This document shows, piece by piece, positions 23,533 to 33,870 of a stretch of DNA of 64,000 nt. Below the pieces are notes generated by a model. That model was given only the letters and a program-made list of their open reading frames with translations. It did not search any database and was not told the DNA's origin. Within the stretch, counting starts at the first letter, position 1; every line of letters starts with the position of its first letter. Position numbers and translations under genes: made by a program. The stretch spans positions 79,541 to 143,540 of the forward strand of contig MU270126.1 in NCBI GenBank assembly GCA_021432635.1, given 5' to 3'. The DNA is from Thozetella sp. PMI_491 (Eukaryota; Ascomycota; Sordariomycetes; Chaetosphaeriales; Chaetosphaeriaceae).

Positions 23533-24554
23533 AGATACGAAGGTGGAAAAGATGGGTTCTGGATCGAGACATTCCGTGGACTGTGCGTGGGCGAAGTTTT
23601 TCGAGCTGAAACTGCCTCGTGGTTGGAGGGGGGCCGCACCTGCTGTTGCGTATCCGTTATAAAATAGGGTTTGCGTTTCTCTAATACATAATGATCTGTC
23701 TGCTCGACTGACCAGGCCCCTTTCGACTGGGCTTATATAGCACAGCATCTTGAAACCACCGCTACCGTTTCGCAGATGGAATCGCGATTTCCAGCCACTG
23801 TTTAGGCACTGCTCCGTCGAGGGAAGTTGCCTGTGATCAATGCTCGAGGTTAAAGCTACTACTATCTTGGGGGTAGGCACCTAGCCTGTACAGGAGCTCC
23901 ACCGCTCCCGTGAGTCGGTACCACGGACCGAGCCGTGTTTTTGATAAAGTCCCCGCAGAGCGCATACAGGAATGTTTGGGCTAACCGGTTCTCAGGGTCA
24001 CTACGGGCGGTCGTATCAAACAGCCGGCGAGAGCATCGCTGTGAAGACGAGATCGCAAGGCGCCCGAACTAGACCGAGGATCGAGGGACGACAGGCAGAC
24101 AAGGGTGGGTATCATTCATTTAACCATGCCGTTAGATTAAACACCCAGTATCTGACAAAAGGCCATCTTTGCAAGATTGATCGAGATAGACAAGCAATAA
24201 GGTATGCGTAGGAAGGAGGAATTGGAGATACCAAAATAATACGGTGGGCCGACTGGCGAGCCCATAAATAGCGCTGTGCCATCATCGGTCCTTTCAAACT
24301 GGCTGCTGCTGACCAGCTCGCGCAGACCACGGCTCATAGATGTTGGCAGTGACGACATAGACGGAGTTCACGGGTAGGAGGTCTTAGTTTGCCTGTAGCA
24401 ACAAAAATGGTAGCTGGGCAGACAATGCCAAGTTCTCACCACCCTTCGATGCGCTCGCGGGGAGACGTTTGGAACGAACAGGCCCTGCTTGTGACCAACT
24501 ATCAACACTCGACGGGCAGTGTGCTAGGCCTCTCTTGTCCGGCTGTACGTCGCT
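23533..24554. other. Convergent intergenic region, DUF2235 gene and SEA4 homologue
   Basis: About 1 kb between two 3' ends. The proximal 150 bp after 23532 contain AT-rich sequence (TTATAAAATAGGG, CTAATACATAATG) suitable for a terminator. I see no coding region in the remainder. Confidence 0.5.
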
Positions 24555-27500
24555 CTAATGATAGTTCAGCTCGGGATTTGCTCGGAAATTACACCTGCAA
24601 CGGCACTCGGGTACGGGGCACTCCTGATGCCGCGCGAACCACTGCCGCGCATGATCCAGGTGCAAGACATGCTCGCACTTCAGGCAGAAGGTGGGGAATC
24701 TTGCCGCCAACCTGACTTCGGCGTCCGAGGAGTGCTCCGGTTTGTCGCTACGCGGCATGCCCACGACCTCGAGGCACACGACACATCTCGGTAAGTGGCG
24801 CTTGCAGTTGGGACAGCTCACCCCAGTGCCGACCATCTTCTCGGTAAATGGGTTGCTCTGGGGCTCTGCCCCGCGCCCAACGACTGGGCCGGGAAGAGGG
24901 GAGGTTGCGCCGTTGGCGGCACTCGAGCCGCTGGCGGTGCCGATGCTGCTTGGATTACTACCGGCAATGGCAGGAAAGGGAAAACTGGCGGGGTTGGAGG
25001 ACGTCTGATACTGTTGAAGCGAGGTCTCAGCATCGCAGTATACACAGCGGAGCGCAATCTGCCGCGCCGGGGGGCGTAGAGTTGGCCGGCCATGGTGTTT
25101 ACTGCGCCTCGTGGACTCTACGTCAAACTTTGCGCGGAGGAAGAAGGCGTGATGTCGCTGTAGATAGGCGCGGTAGGCACTGCGGAACGCGGTGGTGCGG
25201 AAGTCATCGATGAACCTCGGTGCGCAAATCGACAGAAGCAGCGTCGCCGTCTGGACGTCGTTGAACTTTTGCACGTATCTCGCCAATATATCAACGAGAG
25301 GGTCGGTGATGCCCGTCAATACAATGCCTTCGATGTCACCAGTTTTCGCAGCAGCAGTGACTTCTTCTTCTAGCCAAACCGTCAAAGCATCGTCGGTGAA
25401 GGTGCGCACCGCAACGAAGACGCGATCACGCAGCGGTAGTGAACGTTGGTTCGTGATGGTGGCCCAATCCCCAGTCGCTATAAGGGAGGAGATGGCCCGG
25501 AGGTAAGGGTCTGTCTTGGAAGCTACTCGAACATCGAAGTCCAGACTCTCCTTGGATTCATCACGTCTGCCGATGAGCTGAAGCGCGAGGGACACGAACA
25601 GCAAGCCGGGATGCTCAGTGCTCGCGTTCTTCAGTATCTGAACCGCCTCGCCTGTCTCACCCTTGAACAGCGCGTGGGCAGCAGATCTGGTATACCACGA
25701 CGAGTCTCTCTTTAAGCTCGAAACGGAAGACCGGCTCTCCTCGAACTCGTGGCTTTCTGACCGGGCCCAGTTGCACATGTCAAGACAGAGCTGCCGGTGG
25801 TGTGGCCATTTCGTCTCCACCCCATCAAATTTGGGAATGCCGAGCTTTTTGCAGATTCCGGCTAGGCAGTGCTCCCAGCCGTTCCTGTCCGGTATGGCGC
25901 TTCCATCCGATAGTCGTTGCAGCGGTTTGCTCCCTACCAATAGGTGAGTACAAAAATCTCAAACGTTGTGAGACACACCTACCGAGATTGTTCGTCCACA
26001 CAGTGTAAACACCCATATAACTTAGGTCTAGGGGATGGGACATTACGCCGCCTTCCATCGCAGCTTCCTCGGCGCCTGGTCCAGTATCAGCAAACCATAT
26101 CTTCGGGTTGAACTCGATATTCTTACCGGCCACCCAGGCCCAGACATCGCGAAGCCAAGGGTCATCGGCTACGATCTCCTGGTTTAGAGTGTAGTCAAAG
26201 AGGTACCTTTCCTTAGCGCGAAGAAGCATGATGTGGTCCAGTATTCCTTGGACTTTGTTAGACGAGCTGCCGATTTGGAACGTGTTAGAGAGTAGCTTCT
26301 CGTGGCTTTCTCGTTGCGACGGGGGCTCCTCTGCTTGAAGAGTCGCGAGCTCCTGGTCGGTTGAGGGCAGCGTTTCATAATGCCGCCTTAATGCTATCAG
26401 CTTTTCCGCTACCGACTTGGCCTCTGACACTGTCTTTGGTAGACTCTCGTCTTGCATGCTACCATTTAAGTGCATCATATGGAACATGTCCAGCGAGTTT
26501 TCAACCAGAGAGGCTACATCAAGCTTGCCAGGTCCAAATAGAGATAGGTCGGAGAGCGCCTCTTCGGTGCGGAGCGGGCCGAGGAGGCTGACCGACTGGG
26601 ATAGCTCTAACTCGATCGGTTCGTGATAGCCGCTTCCTTCTACAAACGTGTTGGTCAAACGGTGAGCGCAGAAATATGGGTGTATCGGCATACCTTCCAG
26701 TCCACGGTAAGGAGACTGCCAGGGGATCAACTTGAAGGGATACTCCGAGGTAAATGAAGGCTTTTCAAGCACTTCAAACGCGCCGTTGGCACGGAGAACC
26801 AACAGCCTCGGCTTCAAAGCGGCGGATGGCATAGTGACCCAGTCGAATGATACGACCTTGTCATTTCGCCGCATCGAATCGACAAAGCGGGGATCGGCCT
26901 CGTATCCCCTTCTGACTTCGAGGAGCTCTGGGCTACCGTCGAGCTGGAGCTCGGGTTCCGTGTACTCGCGTTTCGTGGACAGAATTTTGAGCTGGCCGGC
27001 TCGTGACAGAACGGCAAGCATTCCCGGGTGGCTTCTGTTGAAACGCATTTGTCGGATAAAGGAGTTCTTCGTATCGACCATGGTGGGATCCAGTTCGGTC
27101 TCCAAGGCGCCGTGCAGCTTGAGCGCCCCGCCCCAGGTCAGCTCTTCTTGGTCAACCGCGTTCAAATATGAAGTAGAAGCTAAGTCGCGTTGGGTCGCGC
27201 GGCGGTCCCATATCCTGATTGCGGGCTGGTCCAGCGCCGACGAGGCAAAATAGTTCTGGTCCGCGTAGTCGATGGCCAGGTTGTTGCAGCACTTTGTCTG
27301 AAAGTGGAAGGAAGGGCCATGGCCATGGTCTAGATGGATGCGTTAGAGACTACCATGGGATGTCTGTACAGCGGATGAGCGTTGTATAGCTGTACCTCTC
27401 AGATCATGGATGCGCAGTCCCTGGCCCTTGATGCCCGCTACCAGCACATTGGGGTTATCTTCAAAGAACCGGACGCTAGATACGGACACACTTGGTTCGA

Positions 27501-27975
27501 GTCGGTTGGTCGGCTCGTTAAATGGGGCGGTGCTGGTTGGAAAACCCTTGACGGAGGAATCCATGCTTGATAGACGGTTCACATCCCAGATGTACAAACA
27601 GTTATCGCTCCGCACTCTGTCGAGACCCACGGCCAACTTGCCCTCGGTGCTAAAGGCCACAGCCTGACAAGTCCGAAGCATTTTAAGACCGAGCTCCAGA
27701 TAGGCATTCGAGTTGTCATCGATCCTTAGCAGGTTGACGATACCGTTCGTGGTGCCCACAGCCAGGAGGCTGGGGTTCGAGGGGGACCAGTCATAGGTCG
27801 TGAGCGGTGGGAAGTCATCGTGTTTTGCCAACTTCTTGGCATCAAAACGACCCCGCTGCGCATGCCCTGTTGGTTCGTAGAGCTGGACAACCCGGTGCTG
27901 GAGGTTGATGTGTATGAAAGAGTGATGAGAAGCGTTGGGGGACCATTTGACCAGCCCGGGCTCCGGGCGATCCAT
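24555..27975 (-). CDS. SEA4/Mios homologue, SEAC (GATOR2) subunit
   Basis: Three exons on the minus strand (27975-27396, 27329-25983, 25933-24555) give 1101 aa. The N-terminal half is a WD40 propeller: motifs include TTYDWSPSNPSLLAVGT, NCLYIWDVNRL, IHDLR, then FQTKCCNNLAIDYAD...YFASS and IRIWDRR, the latter completed by the first splice. The middle is helical. The C-terminus carries the zinc-binding RING-like module of Mios/SEA4: CVYCDAETSLQ, then CPNCKRHLPRCVVC, then FCLKCEHVLHLDHARQWF and CPVPECRCRC. In yeast and animals this protein is a core subunit of the vacuolar/lysosomal SEACAT/GATOR2 complex that relays amino-acid sufficiency to TORC1. Introns are 66 and 49 nt. The gene diverges from the dsRBD gene across 1.5 kb that contains a telobox-like element at 28352. 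Confidence 0.92.
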
Positions 27976-29521
27976 CTTGGGATTTTTATAGGCTCTGTGG
28001 TCTTAATATATGGAAGAGGCCCTGGTACTGCTACTAGAGTATGAACTGGAGGCGGTAAGGAGCTGCTCTGCGCGACTGATGGTCCAGGGAGGAGGCGGGT
28101 CAAGATGGTCACAATTCAAGAGACAAGACCGCCATTGGGTGCCATCTCTGGCTAGAGTCGATACGTGAGAAGCGCAATCCTTGAAATGAGGCGCAACAGC
28201 GTAATTTCTGGGTCCCAAGGGATAGCGACCTTTAAAGAGCGCCGGGAAGTTATTATGGTCGACTTCAGACTGCGGACCTAGTTTCGCACCGAACCAGGAA
28301 TGCGTGAGCTTCTGGAGAAGCTGGAGCTTGGGTAGGGCCGTCGCGATAGAGAACCCTAACCCTTGCTTCTCTCAGTGGGTCGGTATTATTGCCCCTCATG
28401 AACCACTGACGTTACCTCAATCGGGTGGGCGCTCGCTCTTGGGTACGTGGGGCCACATCCCTCGCCAACTTAGTCCCTTGGTTGCTTGGCTGTATAAGGA
28501 GACGCGAATACTCCGTAGCCGCAAGCCAGAGGCATGGTGTCATCTATTCACTCCCAGGCTCTTCAGACATAGGCCAAAAGAACACAAATATCATAATGTC
28601 GCCGCGGCCGACTTCGTGAGGCAATAGCTTCTTTACTCGTACGTCGTAGGGAACCTGCATTTGGCCATCGCAATTGGTATACCGGCCTCGTCGGATCCGG
28701 AAAGAGCAGGCGGTCTTGCCCTGTTCAGTGCCGATCGAGAGACGCCTCAATCCAGATATCTCTTAGCCACAGCGGCCATGGGAGAGCCAACGAGATGCTT
28801 GCCCCTTTCTTGTACGAACTGGGTTTCTGGGGTCTCGGCCATGGCTCCTGCCATCCAGTACTCTGCATCGAGATAAAGCAGCGAGAGTGCGGCCTGATGG
28901 TAGGCCTCACGCACAGGTGGGCGCCCAAGGCCGGATTTCTCACGCCGTTGGCCGGCTCTCTCCTTATTTCACTTCTTTCTTGCAGGCATCAGCCCCGCAT
29001 GCCGTCACGCTGCCGGGAAGGTTGCCTCGGGTGCCTTCCGCCGCTGTAGTTTGTCTCAGTTTATCGTCCTCCAGCCCAACCCCAGTCAACTTCCACACCC
29101 GCTCTCCGTCCAAGCCCACAGCAACTCTCTCTACACATGTACCATACCTTTGTCTGTGCAACCAGCCCTCAGGGTAGATCCATCTTCACAAGACCGAGGC
29201 ACGACCGCTCTCGAGTCCACTTCAACGGAGTGACCGACTTGTCCCTCGCAGGGGTGTATCTACTCGAGATCACCTATCGCTTCGCTCGCTCCACAAACCT
29301 AGAGGTTCAACACCCCAAGACCACTGCACTCGGTCACACCGCATAACACCCGAGCCTTGCCTCTCGTGGCACCTCCCCGTCCATCCCGCCGCCGACTAGC
29401 ACCTTTTGTACCTTTCCATTACTTCACCTTCGAAGATCCCCAGGAGGCCAACACGCACTCCCATTTCCGCCTACTTTTTCGATCTCCATCTCATCCGCAG
29501 GCAGCATCTCAGTCGCCTCAC
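27976..29521. promoter_or_regulatory. Divergent promoter region, SEA4 homologue / dsRBD gene
   Basis: A 1.5-kb head-to-head intergenic region. At 28352-28363 it carries AACCCTAACCCT, a telobox-like motif about 380 bp upstream of the minus-strand SEA4 start. From about 28980 to 29520 the plus strand becomes CT-rich (CAACTCTCTCTAC, CCATTTCCGCC), consistent with the leader of the dsRBD gene. No coding region is supported inside. Confidence 0.5.
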
Positions 29522-31303
29522 ATGTCGAAGAAGAAGAGAAAGCAGCCTTACCAAGAAGGCGGGGTCCACACTGAGACAAACAACAAACGTCAGAAGACGG
29601 CTCACACCTCGTCATCCAGGAATATGCATGACTTCACTGACTTGAAGGCCTGGATCGCGTATCAGGAAGAGTACCAAATGAAGACCGCGCAGCCTGCACA
29701 GCTGACTAGTAGGCAACTCAAAGCCTTGGCCGTCCTCAAGCTGCCTCCAAAGCCGCCCAATGAGTTTGGGAATGACGACACGGACTGGGTAGGCTTTTTG
29801 CACCGTGAGTATCATCGTTGTGTTCGGTCTTTGCGTTGTACATTATATGGTCAACTGGCTAACAGCCTGACAACAGGATACAGGCAGACAAATATGCGCC
29901 TGGGCGTAACCATCAGTTTTATCGACGAGCTTTCCTCGGATGGTTCTGGCAATTGGCTCTCCACCTGCCTCTTCGCGCAGAAGGAGGAGCCCCAGCTGGC
30001 GCAGTTTCCCAACTCTGATTTCGGCTACGTGCCTTTACATTTTCAGGGCACCCATGGTCAACCCGCATTTCCTCGAAAGAAAGACGCACGGAAATATGCG
30101 GCCAAATGCTGCCTCGAGTGGCTAGCCTCAGAACGCCGTCTACCCTTTGAGAACCTCGCAGAGGTGTTCAAAAAGCAGCAGCGAAGCCCACCCTCTCCGC
30201 AGCTGGTCTTAGGGCAGAACCAGGGCGTCGGCATCTTTCCTTCCGGGACAAATGGGCATGCGCTGCCATCTAACCCGGGCACGAGTATTGGCCAGCCACA
30301 GTCCCATAACCCAGCGATGGTGATGAACAAGGGCGTTGCCTCCTCTAGCGACCCTCCAGACATCATCCATGGCAACAGCGTTCCAGCCACGCAACGTGTG
30401 ATTGAAATGTGTCGACGTCTCAAGATATCAGCCCCTCGGTACCTACTCGTGGCAAACGAGGAAGGAGGTAACCTGTGGAGTGGGTTCCCCGACTTTGGAC
30501 CCGAAAGCGAGGTCCCTGACCAAGTCGGCGTCGTCGGTGACATTTTAGGAAAGAAGAACGCCAAGGAAAGGATTGCTGAGGAAGTGCTCAAGTATCTTCT
30601 TATGGTCGAAGCGGACAGGGAAGAACACCTCGCTCGTATCAAGAACGAGTCGGGGTTGGAGCCGACACCAATAGGCCCAGGAGCGGCAAGCCGGGCAATG
30701 CTAAACCCAGGTCTTGGGAGCAGAGTTGCTCTAAGGACTGATGTGACACACGATGATCTAGTCGGCAATCCATGGGCCGCTGCACCTCCGTATAGCCCAA
30801 ACGGGCTAATTAGCGAGTCGGGTTTCAGTCCAGAAGCCCAGCCGTGCGTTGCCCCCCCAACTAGGCATCTATAGGAGGTGGCCGTTGGAGGCTCAACGAC
30901 GGTACATAACCCGAACCGCGCTTCTGTGGCAAGATCTCTAGAAGAGGGCGAGATAGATGAGAGGGAATTCGACAAGACTGGTCCCTCCCATTTCCCAAGA
31001 ACACTCTTACAATCTACTGCTGCGGGGCAGCCACCGCCGAACAGGGCCGAGTCGGTGGTGGTACCACCACCTTTAAAGAGTATCCCAGAAGATCTTGCAG
31101 CGCAGATATCCTACGCTCTTGTCGAGATCAGCCATCAACTCGGTATAAACGGAGAGCAGGTTCACAGCATCAGCAACAGTCACCAGACGGTACCGCCCAG
31201 GACGGACGTGCAGTTGACCGAAGATGTTGAGGACTATCACATTAGCGCGATGACGGTGGGTATAGCATTATTCGAGATGGTAAGAAGACACATGAGTACT
31301 TAG
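29522..31303 (+). CDS. Protein with two dsRBD-like domains, interrupted by an in-frame TAG
   Basis: Exon 1 is 29522-29804 and exon 2 starts at 29877 (72-nt intron, GTGAGT...ACAG). Up to the TAG at 30872-30874 the product is 426 aa. The same frame then stays open to 31303, adding about 143 acidic/polar residues (SLEEGEIDEREF...). The N-terminus is basic (SKKKRK, NLS-like). The first dsRBD-like fold spans about residues 88-180 and ends in the typical helix KKDARKYAAKCCLEWL (K162-K163). The second spans about 268-335: VIEMCRRLKIS, then GKKNAKERIAEEVLKYL. Alternatives are a 132-nt intron (30743 GTGACA to 30874) that removes the TAG and keeps frame, a true stop at 30874, or a nonsense mutation. 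The family is fungal and uncharacterised as far as I know. RNA binding is inferred from the fold. No RNase III domain is seen. Confidence 0.75.
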
Positions 31304-31519
31304 GGCATTGCCACGACATGGAACGCAGCAGATAATTGCAAAGACATGATATACCTATCTTCTGGGGCTGCGCTCTCGCTTTCAATAGTAGTAGATGGCT
31401 TGCCTAGTTCTCTGGCGAGATGAATATTCTCCACCCCTGAAATCAGTTCCACCTGCCATTGTCTCATCAATTTGGTGATAAAGAGTGTTGCGGAAGTGAG
31501 GTCCGTGATAGCCACCAAG

Positions 31520-32674
31520 CTAGGCTTGTGGCCTTTCTCGTTCCTGATTACTGCCTCCTCGTCTCCCCCCCCGGCTGACACGTTCTTTACCCCTTGGAAT
31601 CTGCATTTTGATGCCCTTAGGTAGATCCGCCACCTTTTCACCATCCTTCCATAGTACACCCACGACGTCCGGCCTTCGTCCAACTACCTCCCTGAAATAT
31701 TTGACTGGTACAAGGCCACCCTCGCCTCCCTCTGTCAGCACCACGCCGTTCTGGCTCATCCACCACTTGAGCCCGCCTTCGTCTATGCTCCGCGCTACAT
31801 CAACGTACACCAAGAGCTCAGCATCCGCCCGCATTCCGCTGATGACGCCGGTTCCGGCCCCGGGTAGGCCGGTGCTGCAATGCACGTGGCTGCGTCCCAT
31901 GGGTCGGAGTCCGCCCGACTCCACAATGGTAGGCCAGAAGGCGAAGTAGGTCCCGTGAACGACGACGGGGGGGACGGCTGCCGAACCGGGTGGGAGCTCG
32001 CCACCGTCGGCGCTGGGCAGCGCCAGCGGCGTGAGGTGGTCGTTGCTCTCCAGCTTGATGCTGTGGCCCTGATTGGCGCGGATGAGCCAGTCGGCCGGGT
32101 CGGTCGAGGCCAGGGCATCACCCGCCTCGAAGCCGGCGTCGGGGTGCGGCTTGAGGGTGAAACGCTGCTTGTCACTGTCCCGTACAGCGGACTGGATCTC
32201 GCTGAAAGATGGGGCTAAGGAACGGAGAGGCCCCCATTGGAGCTGGGTCTATGTTAGCGGCTCGGAACAGTTAAAATGCACCCGGCAGTGAGTATCCCCA
32301 TCTCAGGAAGAATCACTTACCACACGATCCAGTGGGGCGTAACCCTCCCTGTCGAGCTTGATGCCGGCGTTCTCGGCCTGGTGTCGTAGCAGCCGCGATA
32401 GTGCATGAGAGAGCTCGCGGTCTCTTCCACCGCGGCCGCCACTGCGTCCCCCGCGGCCACCTCTGCCCCTGCCACCACTGTTGACCTTACCCTGGAGAGA
32501 GGCCTGATTCTCGAAACGCTCTGCAATGTCGTCTTCCATACCGTATACAGAGTGTGGCCCGGAGGCTGAGGTCCGCTGTGACGAATATCTGGTGCTGATT
32601 CTTCGTGAGGCAGCTGATTGTAAGATGAATACTTGCGCCCTAGCGGATGTGGCTGCGAACCGAGCGCTGCGCAT
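31520..32674 (-). CDS. TPT1: tRNA 2'-phosphotransferase (Tpt1/KptA)
   Basis: Two exons (32674 or 32539-32321, and 32248-31520; 72-nt intron, GTAAGT...ATAG). Tpt1 removes the splice-junction 2'-phosphate from ligated tRNA using NAD+. Family motifs are present: SHALSRLLRHQAENAGIKLDREG, the splice-restored LQWGPLRSLAPSFSEIQSAV, DKQRFTLKP, LIRANQGHSIK, VVHGTYFAFW and GLRPMGRSHVHCSTGLPG, supplying the conserved Arg/His/Arg NAD-binding residues. An RGG-rich stretch (GGRGRGGRGG) precedes the catalytic domain. There are two possible starts. The ATG at 32539 gives 315 aa. The ATG at 32674 adds 45 residues rich in R, S and A without acidic residues, resembling a mitochondrial presequence. The gene is convergent with the dsRBD gene, with 216 bp between coding ends if the latter reads to 31303. 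Confidence 0.93.
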
Positions 32675-33870
32675 ATGATTTTCGCGATGCTAGGCGTTGT
32701 CAATAAGGTCCAACGAAATAGGAAGGCTCGACGTTGGCTGGCAGCGTGGTGGTGACGATAACTTTGGTCAAGGGGATAGTTGGCAAGGCAAGTATGGTAA
32801 GGGATGACTATAATTTCATGCAACTAGGTAGCTAGGGCAAGGAAGGCAAGGTGTGTAGCCAAATGTGATGGCGCAGGCTCAATCACTTCAACGGACGGCG
32901 TGACTCAGTCTAGGCTGCACAAGTTACACCAACGTGCTATAATTTAGAGCATTTTACACTGAAAAACGAGAAACCCTAACCCTTGGAATAGGCTCAGCTG
33001 AACTATGTAGCGAGTTCCTGGCTCGCCCTAACCCCTGAGCGAGAAAACAAACGGCTGCTGGGCACGATGTTCCGTCCATTTTTGCGGTTCCCTGGCCCCA
33101 TCCCGCCAGTTGGCGCACCCCAGTACACATAAACACCCCGACCCTCGCAGAGATAAGAAGCCATCACGCAGTTTGGGCCAAGTAGAAACTACAACCACAA
33201 GAGTTCGGAAGCCCGTGGAGGCCAGAAAGGCCAGCTTGTTTTGATCCACTATCATACAAATACATTCGACATTCAACGGGCCTGGTGCGAATAACCCCAG
33301 AGCCGCACTCGAAAGCCTGCAGTTCCTAGTCTTACAATCCTCTGTCCTGTGACTCACAGACTTAATACCACGAAGGGCTTGATGCAAGAACAAACTTCCC
33401 CCAAATGCCCCTCCCCCATGCCCTCTCCCGCCTAAAATTTGGGCTTCCACCGTCCCAGATGCCACCATGTAGGAGTGTGACTAGGACAGCAACTGGGAGA
33501 AGGCTCTTGTGTCTGGAAATACCTCTGATGCCTCCTCCTTTTCCAGTTGCGATGTGGCAAATACAAAAATCCCTAGGCAGTTCATCGTGGCGAAAGTAAG
33601 TGAAAAATGCCTGCGTTGGTTGGTCGTCGGTCATGCTCCGGGCTTGATTGAGAAGTCGTAAATTCGATCATGAAGGCGACAAGAAACGAAGCAGTCATGT
33701 GATGCCCATGCCGCATCGTTCCCCTTTCCTAGCCATGCAAAGAACAAGCAAGTATAAAGGCAAAAAAAAAAAAACCCCGGTGCATGGATGGAAGGATGTG
33801 TATGGTCTAGTGGCGGTCATTTCGTGAAAACATGGCTGACTGGTAGGGGTCATCGGACATCATGTTCTCG
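32675..33870. other. Intergenic 1.2 kb upstream of TPT1
   Basis: Promoter of TPT1 and 3' flank of the next minus-strand gene. A telobox-like AAACCCTAACCCTTG lies at 32971-32985, about 300 bp upstream of the longer TPT1 start, and a related CCCTAACCCCT at 33028-33038. An A12 tract lies at 33763-33774. The open frame 33028-33468 (minus) has no domain and is not called. Confidence 0.5.

Noticed and set aside
31300-31683. Minus-strand frame downstream of TPT1 (SLVAITDLTSATLFITKLM...)
   Set aside because: It looks mildly coding-like but overlaps the end of TPT1 in another frame and has no supported splice link; left as unresolved 3' sequence.
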